Shown: positions 1 through 5,586 of the stretch, in pieces
Layout of the letters: each line of letters opens with the position of its first letter
Numbering within the stretch: position 1 is the stretch's first letter
Assembly: GCA_043743105.1 (NCBI GenBank)
Contig: JAYTXD010000023.1
Location: forward strand, 1 to 10,547
Direction of reading: 5' to 3'
From: RYN-417 sp043743105
Lineage (GTDB): Bacteria > Patescibacteriota > Saccharimonadia > Saccharimonadales > JACDBH01
Length of the DNA stretch: 10,547 nt
Notes under the pieces: model-generated
Seen by the model: the letters and a program-made list of their open reading frames with translations, nothing else
Database searches by the model: none
What the model was told of the DNA's origin: nothing
Made by a program: the position numbers and the translations under genes

Positions 1-12
1 AGACATAATGCT

Positions 13-29
13 ATTGCTTATTTAGCAAT
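13..29. repeat. Short inverted repeat over the -35 region
   Basis: ATTGCT (13-18) and AGCAAT (24-29) are perfect six-base inverted arms separated by five bases. The repeat covers the -35 hexamer and part of the spacer. It could be an operator for a repressor. It could also be the remains of a small terminator for an upstream gene, since TTTTAT follows the second arm. It is short enough to be chance. Confidence 0.3.
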
Positions 30-42
30 TTTATGCTACAAT
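14..42 (+). promoter_or_regulatory. Extended -10 promoter of the 683-aa hypothetical gene
   Basis: The -35 is TTGCTT at 14-19 and the -10 is TACAAT at 37-42, with a 17-base spacer. A TG one base upstream of the -10 (34-35) makes it an extended -10. Transcription should begin near 49, so the ATG at 41 lies inside the -10 and cannot be the start. The ATG at 68 fits, with an AT-rich leader of about 19 bases and no Shine-Dalgarno. The same core, TTTATGCTA, recurs in the promoter at 2601-2630. Confidence 0.75.
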
Positions 43-67
43 GTATCTGTTAATTCAAAACAAAAAT

Positions 68-2119
68 ATGGCAGAACAAGATCCTCAACAATTCACCGCC
101 CCTACAGAAGCTGTTACACCCACACCTTATGGGTGGGAAACTGTTGACGCTGGGCTAACACTTCCGACAGAAACAGGGTGGTGGAGTATTCCTCAAGAGG
201 CAGTATTAGTGGCCGATAACGCAAAGAATAAACGTCTCAGAGAAGAACGCACCCAGGCAATGCTGGGAGTAATCGAAGCTGTAATTCCTCTACCAACCGA
301 TGACATGCTTCATGCTACCGCACAAAGAACGCAAGAATGGCTTGTCAGTAAATTTACAGATGGAATGACAGCGCAAGAAAAATACTATGCGTTTCTGAAC
401 CTGGGAAAGAAGAATGAACAAAGGCACCGCGTTGGCCTTGCTAACACATTAGCCGACAAAGGTATTCCTATCGACAGCGCAAGCACATGGATCGCTGCAG
501 CGTACGAGGGAGTAAGGGCGATTACCTCATCGGGTGAAGTTATAAGCACATATGAAATTGGAAATGTCATAAACATTGCAGATACTCTTGAAGAATTAGC
601 GACGGCAAACGAAGTGTTGAGAGCCTGGGGTAGCAGATTCGTCGAAGGTAACAGTGCCCCAACTGCTATAGCTGCAAGCAGAGAAGCAACAAGATTAATT
701 TATGATTTAAGCGGAAAAGGTCGTAGTGATACTCCTAAAAAATTTACTAGTGAGGAAATTCTCGCATTAAATTCCGTATTTATGGATTTGAGCGAGGCTA
801 AATACGCCGGACCTACAGGGGAAAATAGTCCTATGCTGTACGACGCAACGGAACGCTTCAAGGATGGAGCGATATCCTGGAGAGATACGCACAATGCCAA
901 AGTTGGCATAGATGTTCTGAAGCAGACGTTGCCATTGTACGAAACAGAAGATCCTAAAGTTGTGACGCGCTACGTTGAATCCATATCCGAGTATGCACGA
1001 AATCATGTTATTAACGATAAATCACTCGTTGGCTGGACCAAAAATTTACTTCCCGCTATGCTTCGTCGTGATCCACAAGTTGAGACTTTGGTACGTGGTG
1101 GAAATATTACCGGTATGAGACGCGGAGACTTCGGAATCCTGGATTATATCGTGCATGCTTATGGCTCAGAAGTTACGCCGGCGCACATTAACGCATTAGT
1201 GATGATATCTCGCGGACTTCCTGCCAGTGATTTCGCGCGTCTGGAACAAAACCGCAAAGATGCATTATTGCTAGCTGGTGATTTCGGCATTTTACTTGAC
1301 CTGATACATGACCAACGCCCAGGTGTAAACGATGTCGTTGCTGCTATGCGGGATTACTATGTTACAAAGGACCCGTCTGAGCTTGAAGTGGCAATGGATA
1401 GGACAGATTATCTAAAAACCGATAAAAGATCACGTGAATGGGTGCTAAACCTTGAGTCTTATGACAAAGATTCTGGAAATGGGGATGAAACGCTCATTGA
1501 TGTTGTGTGCCGTGTAGAAGGGAATACCCGCTCTATAGATGTCCAAGTTCCTGACACAAAAGACGAAATAATGCACGAAATATTGCAGCGCGTTGATGCC
1601 GGTGAACCTGAAGCTTTGGGTGAAGCTTTTGCGCATCTCAACCATTCACTATTGGAAAAGGTGCAAGCTGGAGAGATTGGTATTGAGCCTGATGATATCA
1701 AGGTGATCAGCTGGATGGAGCATCAAGGTTTCAAGAAGCTGCAGGGATTGGAATACGAAGAACAGGTAGGTGTTGCTAACGAGGAATGGTTCAAGCAGGT
1801 CTTATTATTTCAGGAGCTGACAGCATCTACTGGATTTAATGCGGTAGATTTTGAAAAATTTATGCACTCAGTAGAAAATGCGCAACATGCACACGATTCG
1901 CTTAAACTAGTCGCGCAGCATGCACAGGAGCGCGCCAAAGAACTTGCGGACGCATACATCGCTAACGGTTGGGGAGAAAAGACGGGTGCTATTTGGTCGG
2001 GTAATATCATGCATGAACTTGCTGGACTGGGTGACCTTCGCCGGGCTAAGTCAGCTGCCTTAGGACGCCATCTAGCCGAGATCGCGCGACCGATGCGTGA
2101 GCGCTATAGAGGTGATTAA
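68..2119 (+). CDS. Large soluble hypothetical protein (683 aa)
   Basis: I do not recognise this protein. It starts at the ATG at 68 (MAEQDPQQ...), because the upstream in-frame ATG at 41 falls in the -10 box. It has no signal peptide and no hydrophobic stretch long enough for a membrane helix, so it should be cytoplasmic. The first 35 or so residues are rich in Pro, Thr, Gln and Glu and look flexible. The rest is a run of amphipathic, Ala/Leu/Glu/Arg-rich segments suggesting a mainly alpha-helical, perhaps repeat-like, fold. There is one cysteine, in the context VVCRVEG, and no visible Walker, HxH or DxD catalytic motif. The C terminus is basic (RPMRERYRGD). It is transcribed alone, with its own promoter and a hairpin terminator immediately after the stop. 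It converges on rpsT. It may be a lineage-specific scaffold or host-interaction protein, but that is a guess. Confidence 0.8.
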   Translation: MAEQDPQQFTAPTEAVTPTPYGWETVDAGLTLPTETGWWSIPQEAVLVADNAKNKRLREERTQAMLGVIEAVIPLPTDDMLHATAQRTQEWLVSKFTDGMTAQEKYYAFLNLGKKNEQRHRVGLANTLADKGIPIDSASTWIAAAYEGVRAITSSGEVISTYEIGNVINIADTLEELATANEVLRAWGSRFVEGNSAPTAIAASREATRLIYDLSGKGRSDTPKKFTSEEILALNSVFMDLSEAKYAGPTGENSPMLYDATERFKDGAISWRDTHNAKVGIDVLKQTLPLYETEDPKVVTRYVESISEYARNHVINDKSLVGWTKNLLPAMLRRDPQVETLVRGGNITGMRRGDFGILDYIVHAYGSEVTPAHINALVMISRGLPASDFARLEQNRKDALLLAGDFGILLDLIHDQRPGVNDVVAAMRDYYVTKDPSELEVAMDRTDYLKTDKRSREWVLNLESYDKDSGNGDETLIDVVCRVEGNTRSIDVQVPDTKDEIMHEILQRVDAGEPEALGEAFAHLNHSLLEKVQAGEIGIEPDDIKVISWMEHQGFKKLQGLEYEEQVGVANEEWFKQVLLFQELTASTGFNAVDFEKFMHSVENAQHAHDSLKLVAQHAQERAKELADAYIANGWGEKTGAIWSGNIMHELAGLGDLRRAKSAALGRHLAEIARPMRERYRGD

Positions 2120-2154
2120 TTAAAGACCGCTTTCTTAGTGAGAGCGGTCTTTAA
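2120..2154. terminator. Bidirectional terminator between the 683-aa gene and rpsT
   Basis: The arms 2120-2134 and 2140-2154 pair over 15 positions (TTAAAGACCGCT with AGCGGTCTTTAA, then an inner TTC with GAG including one G-U) around a five-base loop, TTAGT. The stem has AAAG on the left and CTTT on the right, giving a short U-run in either direction. It starts one base after the stop of the upstream gene and lies 15 bases past the rpsT stop on the other strand. It can therefore serve both convergent genes. Confidence 0.8.
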
Positions 2155-2169
2155 AGAGCTAAAAGGGGA

Positions 2170-2514
2170 TTACTTCTTTTTTGCTGGAGCTTTTTTAGCA
2201 GCTGGCTTCTTGGCGGCAACTTTCTTAACTGGAGCGGCCTTTTTTGGAGCTGCAGCTTTCTTCTCTACTTTCGTACCAGCTTTTTTAGCAGCAGCAGATA
2301 ACTGGCGCTTTTTGCGGGCAACTTTGTTCTTGTGGAGCAGGCCTTTTTTAGCAGCCTTATCTAATGCACTTTGTGCTGCAGAGTGGTTCTTGGCAGTGGT
2401 GCTCTTTGAAAAGAGCTTAAATGCTGCGCGGAGACCCTTCTTGGTCTTGGCGTTGCGGGCTGTTGCTTTTTTAGTTGTTTTGACGCGCTTTTTTGCTGAT
2501 TTGATGATTGGCAT
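2170..2514 (-). CDS. rpsT: Small ribosomal subunit protein bS20 with Lys/Ala-rich tail
   Basis: This is bS20, a primary 16S rRNA-binding protein of the 30S subunit. The N terminus MPIIKSAKKR corresponds to the family's M-NIKSAKKR, and AAKKGLLHKNKVARKKRQL at about residues 54-72 is the conserved C-terminal helix region. The core ends near residue 80, about the usual bS20 length of 85-90. A further 34 residues of repeated K, A and P (81-114) resemble histone H1 or AlgP-type tails and are not part of the usual fold. The start is supported by an AGAGGA Shine-Dalgarno seven bases upstream. It is transcribed alone on the minus strand, divergent from the DHH-like gene and convergent with the 683-aa gene. 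The plus-strand ORF over the same bases is a shadow. Confidence 0.95.
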   Translation of the reverse strand: MPIIKSAKKRVKTTKKATARNAKTKKGLRAAFKLFSKSTTAKNHSAAQSALDKAAKKGLLHKNKVARKKRQLSAAAKKAGTKVEKKAAAPKKAAPVKKVAAKKPAAKKAPAKKK

Positions 2515-2521
2515 TTTTGAT

Positions 2522-2527
2522 TCCTCT
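2522..2527 (-). promoter_or_regulatory. Shine-Dalgarno of rpsT
   Basis: On the minus strand the sequence reads AGAGGA, followed by a seven-base gap and then the ATG of rpsT. It is one of the few strong ribosome binding sites in the window. Several neighbouring genes have none. Confidence 0.8.
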
Positions 2528-2535
2528 AGTGGTTT

Positions 2536-2541
2536 ATTATA
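2536..2541 (-). promoter_or_regulatory. -10 box of rpsT
   Basis: On the minus strand this is a perfect TATAAT, placing transcription start roughly 15 bases before the Shine-Dalgarno. I see no good -35 at 16-18 bases and no TG extension, so the assignment rests on the -10 alone. Confidence 0.55.
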
Positions 2542-2600
2542 TCTAATCGGTAACTATACATGATTGCCGACACTGTTGTAAAGAGAACGCACTAATATGA

Positions 2601-2630
2601 TTGTACAGGGAAAAGCGTTTATGCTATCAT
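2601..2630 (+). promoter_or_regulatory. Extended -10 promoter of the DHH-like gene
   Basis: The -35 is TTGTAC (2601-2606) and the -10 is TATCAT (2625-2630), with an 18-base spacer and a TG at 2622-2623. The predicted start near 2637 leaves a leader of about 20 bases, A- and C-rich, with no Shine-Dalgarno before the ATG at 2657. The intergenic region 2515-2656 otherwise holds only the divergent rpsT signals. Confidence 0.65.
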
Positions 2631-2656
2631 GCCGACAAATAACATAAAACAAAAAC

Positions 2657-4441
2657 ATGAATCCACAAGACCCCACCCCAGGCAATCCGCAACAACAGGT
2701 CATAGAACGGCTTAAGACGGCTGTCAATGTCTTAGTGACAGTAAGCAACAGCCCGAGTGTTGATCAGCTGGCTGCCGCAGTTGGATTTACCTTGATACTG
2801 AACAAGATGGGCAAGCACGCAACTGCTGTTTATAGCGGCGACACACCATCAACAATCGAATTTTTAACACCTGCCGCGACACTTGAAAAAAACATCGATT
2901 CGCTCCGTGACTTTATTGTGTCTTTAGACAAAAGCAAAGCCGACAAGCTGCGTTATAAAGTTGAAGATAACGTCGTCAAGATTTTTATTACGCCATACCG
3001 TACGTCTCTCAGCGAAAAAGATCTTAACTTTAGCCAAGGCGACTTTAATGTTGATGCAGTTGTGGCACTTGGCGTGAGTGAGAGGGAAGAGCTGGACCAA
3101 GCAATTATTGCCCATGGCCGAATTTTGCACGACGCGACCGTTATTACGGTGAGCGCAGGCGACAAAGTATCTTCACTCGGTGCCATAAATTGGCAAGATG
3201 CGTCGGCAGGTGCTTTATGTGAAATGTTAGTGAGCGTGGGTGAGGCGTTGCAGCCTGGTATGCTTGATAGTCAGATCGCAACGGCATATTTAACAGGTAT
3301 TGTGGCCGAAACCGAACGCTTTAGAAACCAAAAAACTACGCCAAAAGTAATGACAATGTCTGCCCAACTGATGGCTGCTGGCGCTAATCAGCAACTTATT
3401 GCCGCTGCACTCGACTCGACTCCAGAGGTTCCTCCTGCACCTACTACCACAGCAGGGCCAGATTTTGAAGCTGCAGAAGCTGTTGATGAGCCAAAAGTCG
3501 AAAATCCTGATGGTGCGTTACAGATAGAACACGAAGCAAGCCCTGTCCCTGAAGCCGAACCAGCCCCTGTAACCATAGCCGACCCAATTCCCGAACCAGT
3601 TACCGAGATGGCCAAGTCAGACCCTTCAACCGAATCTGGACTTAACCTTAATATAGAGATTAAAGACGAAGAAGAAGACCTAGAAAAAACGAATCAAATA
3701 ACAATAGATGAACACGGCAACCTTAATGCTATTTTAGAAGAACCCACTGAACAAAAGGGTCGAAAGTTTTTAACAGACCCAATGGCAGGCAAAGATGCTG
3801 AAGGTCACCCCCTGACAGGGTTTGGGTCGGATGATGGCATTAACGAGCCGCATATTGATGCGCTAGCTGCCACGCCGCTCGGTGCCACAATGTCGCATAG
3901 CACTGAAGCAGGCTCAACATTACCACCTATCCCCGAACCAACCCCAGCTCCAACCCCTGATATACCGTTGCCAGACTCGGTGCTTACATTGCCCCCTGCT
4001 TTTGATACAGACACCCTACGTAGCATCGAAAAGACCTTTGACAGCACCCATATTGTCCAGGACCCGAGCAGCACTATAGATGAGATAGAAGAGGTAAAAC
4101 ACAGCCCACATCTTGCCGAAGCAGAGCAGATGGCTCAAGGTGTTGATACCGCAAGGGACGCCGTAACTTCGGCCATCAATGCTACTCCCTACGACAGTAC
4201 TCGTCCAGAACCACTCCAGTCGCTAAACGCCGCGCCGCTTGACCTCCAGTTTGCAGCACCGTCATTGCCAGCTAGTGACCCTATACTTGCAGGGCTTGGG
4301 TTAACAGATCAAGTAAACATTTTGCCGCCCGCGCCTACCGCACAGCCTGAAGCGAGAATACCAGAGACGGAACCGCTTACACTTGACCCTAGTGGCCAGT
4401 CACCACCGCCGGTCCCGCCACCACTTTTGCCAGTTCGATAG
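2657..4441 (+). CDS. Degenerate DHH/NrnA-like protein with long disordered proline-rich tail
   Basis: Residues about 15-250 look like the DHH phosphoesterase fold of NrnA-type oligoribonuclease/pAp phosphatases: a strand VLVTVSNSPSVDQLAAA matching the RPDPDAYGS region of B. subtilis NrnA, GKHATAVYSG, then ALGVSEREELD, ITVSAGDK and GIVAETERF. The metal ligands are nearly all altered. Only D36 of motif I remains, the motif II Asp is G139, the DHH signature is replaced around residues 163-168, and the motif IV Asp is E218. Nuclease activity is therefore doubtful. The DHHA1 half is absent. In its place, residues about 255-594 form a low-complexity tail of P, E, A, T and D with no hydrophobic segments, ending PPPVPPPLLPVR. 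The gene sits directly before truB, where nrnA lies in many Firmicutes. It may be a scaffold or regulatory pseudoenzyme. The family call is from motif reading, not a search. Confidence 0.65.
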   Translation: MNPQDPTPGNPQQQVIERLKTAVNVLVTVSNSPSVDQLAAAVGFTLILNKMGKHATAVYSGDTPSTIEFLTPAATLEKNIDSLRDFIVSLDKSKADKLRYKVEDNVVKIFITPYRTSLSEKDLNFSQGDFNVDAVVALGVSEREELDQAIIAHGRILHDATVITVSAGDKVSSLGAINWQDASAGALCEMLVSVGEALQPGMLDSQIATAYLTGIVAETERFRNQKTTPKVMTMSAQLMAAGANQQLIAAALDSTPEVPPAPTTTAGPDFEAAEAVDEPKVENPDGALQIEHEASPVPEAEPAPVTIADPIPEPVTEMAKSDPSTESGLNLNIEIKDEEEDLEKTNQITIDEHGNLNAILEEPTEQKGRKFLTDPMAGKDAEGHPLTGFGSDDGINEPHIDALAATPLGATMSHSTEAGSTLPPIPEPTPAPTPDIPLPDSVLTLPPAFDTDTLRSIEKTFDSTHIVQDPSSTIDEIEEVKHSPHLAEAEQMAQGVDTARDAVTSAINATPYDSTRPEPLQSLNAAPLDLQFAAPSLPASDPILAGLGLTDQVNILPPAPTAQPEARIPETEPLTLDPSGQSPPPVPPPLLPVR

Positions 4442-4457
4442 TCAAGTGTCGTATACT
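4427..4457 (+). promoter_or_regulatory. Candidate truB promoter giving a leaderless transcript
   Basis: TATACT at 4452-4457 is a good -10, with only eight bases between it and the truB ATG at 4466. TTGCCA at 4427-4432 is a possible -35, but the 19-base spacer is long. If used, transcription would begin at or next to the start codon. There is no Shine-Dalgarno in this gap. Read-through from the gene upstream is the alternative. Confidence 0.45.
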
Positions 4458-4465
4458 AGCAACTC

Positions 4466-5128
4466 ATGGACGGCATTTTACTCATCGACAAACCTTCTGG
4501 TTGGACCAGTTTTGACGTGGTGGCACGTGTGCGTGGTCAGATAAAACGCGAAACTGGACTCAAAAAGCCAAAAGTAGGGCATACGGGCACACTCGACCCG
4601 CTTGCAACCGGGCTTTTAATTATTGTCGTGGGAAGCTACTGCAAACGAGCCAGCGAATTTAGCGGCATGGATAAGGTCTATAAAGTCACGATGAAGCTTG
4701 GCGAAACCAGCACAACAGGAGATAACGAGGGGATTAAGACTGCAATTTCGGCAGAAAAGCCGACCGAAGAGGCCCTTGAGGCCGTTTTGAGCCGGTTTAC
4801 GGGCAATGTCATGCAAACACCTCCGATATACAGCGCCATTAAGGTCAACGGCCAGCGGGCCTACAAACTCGCCAGGGAAGGCAAAGAGGTTAAACTAGAA
4901 TCTCGGCCAGTAACAATTTATAGTATTACCGAGGTTAGCTATGCATATCCAGAGGTAAAGTTCACAACCAAAGTTAGCAGTGGCACCTATATCCGTTCGT
5001 TAGTAGAGGACATTGGCAAAGAGCTTGGCACGGGAGCATACATGAGCGAACTGAGGCGAACAGAGGTGGGCGAGTATGTAGTAGCTGATGCGCAAGGTAT
5101 GGCTGATTTAACACTTGAAAAAGTCTGA
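4466..5128 (+). CDS. truB: tRNA pseudouridine(55) synthase TruB, short form
   Basis: TruB converts U55 of the tRNA T-loop to pseudouridine. The sequence begins MDGILLIDKPSGWTSFD, the family N terminus. GHTGTLDPLATG follows at residues 38-49, with D44 as the catalytic aspartate. The TPPIYSAIKVNGQRAYKLAR block and the SSGTYIRSLVEDIG motif come later. At 220 aa it ends soon after the catalytic domain, at RRTEVGEYVV, and lacks the C-terminal PUA-type region that takes E. coli TruB to about 314 aa. This reduction is compatible with a minimal genome. It starts 24 bases after the DHH-like gene and its 3' end carries the rpsO promoter. It ends on TGA where the family would end, which supports the standard genetic code. 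Confidence 0.96.
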   Translation: MDGILLIDKPSGWTSFDVVARVRGQIKRETGLKKPKVGHTGTLDPLATGLLIIVVGSYCKRASEFSGMDKVYKVTMKLGETSTTGDNEGIKTAISAEKPTEEALEAVLSRFTGNVMQTPPIYSAIKVNGQRAYKLAREGKEVKLESRPVTIYSITEVSYAYPEVKFTTKVSSGTYIRSLVEDIGKELGTGAYMSELRRTEVGEYVVADAQGMADLTLEKV

Positions 5129-5143
5129 CAGGGGTGATACAAT
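5115..5143 (+). promoter_or_regulatory. Strong extended -10 promoter of rpsO inside the end of truB
   Basis: TTGAAA (5115-5120) and TACAAT (5138-5143) are separated by 17 bases, with TG at 5135-5136 forming an extended -10. This is the best promoter in the window. The predicted start at about 5150 is only about four bases before the rpsO ATG at 5154, so the mRNA would be leaderless or nearly so. The GGGGTG at 5131-5136 is upstream of the predicted transcription start and cannot be its Shine-Dalgarno. Confidence 0.8.
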
Positions 5144-5153
5144 TGTGCACAAG

Positions 5154-5420
5154 ATGATTACAAGTGAGAAGAAATTAGAGGCAATCGCCAAGACGCAGTT
5201 ACATAAGACTGATACTGGCAGCGCACCAGCGCAGGCTTCTATTTTGACTGCTCGCATTACTGAACTTACCGAACACCTTAAGATCAGCAAGAAGGATCAC
5301 GCGGCACGCCGTGGTCTGCTCCAGATGGTTGGCCAGCGTAAGAGACTTCTTCGCTACACATCAGAAAAAGACACTGCCACGTACGTCAAGACCATTGCCA
5401 GCCTCGGCCTCCGCAAATAG
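5154..5420 (+). CDS. rpsO: Small ribosomal subunit protein bS15
   Basis: bS15 binds the central domain of 16S rRNA early in 30S assembly. The start MITSEKKLEAIAK gives an 88-residue protein, the normal family length. An upstream in-frame TTG at 5115 would add 13 residues unlike the family and lies in the promoter. Typical features are the H..DTGSAPAQ segment near residues 17-25, ILTARITELTEHLK, and the C-terminal GQRKRLLRYTSEKD. It lies between truB and pnp in the conserved bacterial order, without the ribF often found between truB and rpsO. In E. coli bS15 represses its own translation through a leader pseudoknot. Here the predicted leader is too short to hold one, so any such control would need another site. 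Confidence 0.97.
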   Translation: MITSEKKLEAIAKTQLHKTDTGSAPAQASILTARITELTEHLKISKKDHAARRGLLQMVGQRKRLLRYTSEKDTATYVKTIASLGLRK

Positions 5421-5436
5421 TTTTGTTTGTTACTCA

Positions 5437-5459
5437 GGCGTTATTGTTTAAATAACACC
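5437..5459 (+). other. Hairpin just after rpsO
   Basis: GGCGTTATT (5437-5445) pairs with AATAACACC (5451-5459) around a five-base loop, with one C-A mismatch. No U-run follows, so it is not a convincing intrinsic terminator. It sits 16 bases past the rpsO stop, where E. coli has RNA-processing hairpins between rpsO and pnp. It may protect the rpsO 3' end or be a processing site. Confidence 0.5.
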
Positions 5460-5462
5460 GAA

Positions 5463-5565
5463 TGAAATGCATAAAACTAAGCAAGGGAACGCTTAACAGT
5501 GACGGAGCACAGCTATACCTACCCGCATTTCAGCGTATATCTGAACCCTGTCACTAAAACGTTCC
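5463..5565 (+). promoter_or_regulatory. Structured pnp leader RNA with predicted pseudoknot
   Basis: Three stems are nested: GGAACG 5486-5491 with CGTTCC 5560-5565; AGTGAC 5498-5503 with GTCACT 5550-5555; and CAGCTATAC 5510-5518 with GTATATCTG 5535-5543, which has one mismatch. The 16-base apical loop (5519-5534) contains GCATTTCA (5525-5532). This is a perfect eight-base complement of TGAAATGC (5463-5470) upstream of the outer stem, so the pairing would be a pseudoknot. It ends 21 bases before the pnp start. I recognise no known riboswitch or ribozyme consensus. PNPase represses its own mRNA through a processed leader in E. coli, so autoregulation is one possible role, and a bS15-binding site is another. 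Confidence 0.6.
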
Positions 5566-5570
5566 AAAGA

Positions 5571-5575
5571 AAGGG
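5571..5575 (+). promoter_or_regulatory. Candidate Shine-Dalgarno of pnp
   Basis: AAGGG lies 11 bases before the ATG at 5587, a slightly long spacing. It is in the loop of a small possible hairpin, AAGAA (5568-5572, overlapping by two bases) with TTCTT (5579-5583 region), which could modulate access. Confidence 0.45.
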
Positions 5576-5586
5576 TAGTTCTTAAT

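Noticed and set aside
41..67. Upstream ATG at 41 as the start of the 683-aa protein, adding nine residues
   Set aside because: This ATG lies within the TACAAT -10 box, so it would precede the transcription start.
2138..2563. A 141-residue plus-strand reading frame rich in Phe, Leu and Ala that looks like a membrane protein
   Set aside because: It is the antisense of rpsT: the Lys/Ala codons of bS20 read backwards as Phe/Leu/Ala. It has no promoter or ribosome binding site of its own.
2565..2637. Direct repeat TGCCGACA at 2565-2572 and 2630-2637 flanking the divergent promoters
   Set aside because: A single eight-base direct repeat in about 130 bases is expected by chance often enough, and the copies are not symmetrically placed around either promoter.
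5126..5128. TGA recoding as glycine, as in Gracilibacteria/SR1
   Set aside because: TGA ends TruB at a sensible position for the catalytic domain and ends the small ORF in a TGATG overlap, and no in-frame TGA interrupts any conserved gene.
5486..5565. The pnp leader as a twister-type self-cleaving ribozyme, because of its three stacked stems separated by internal loops
   Set aside because: The overall shape is reminiscent, but the conserved internal-loop and apical-loop nucleotides of twister as I recall them are not present, and the tertiary pairing here goes to a segment outside the outer stem.
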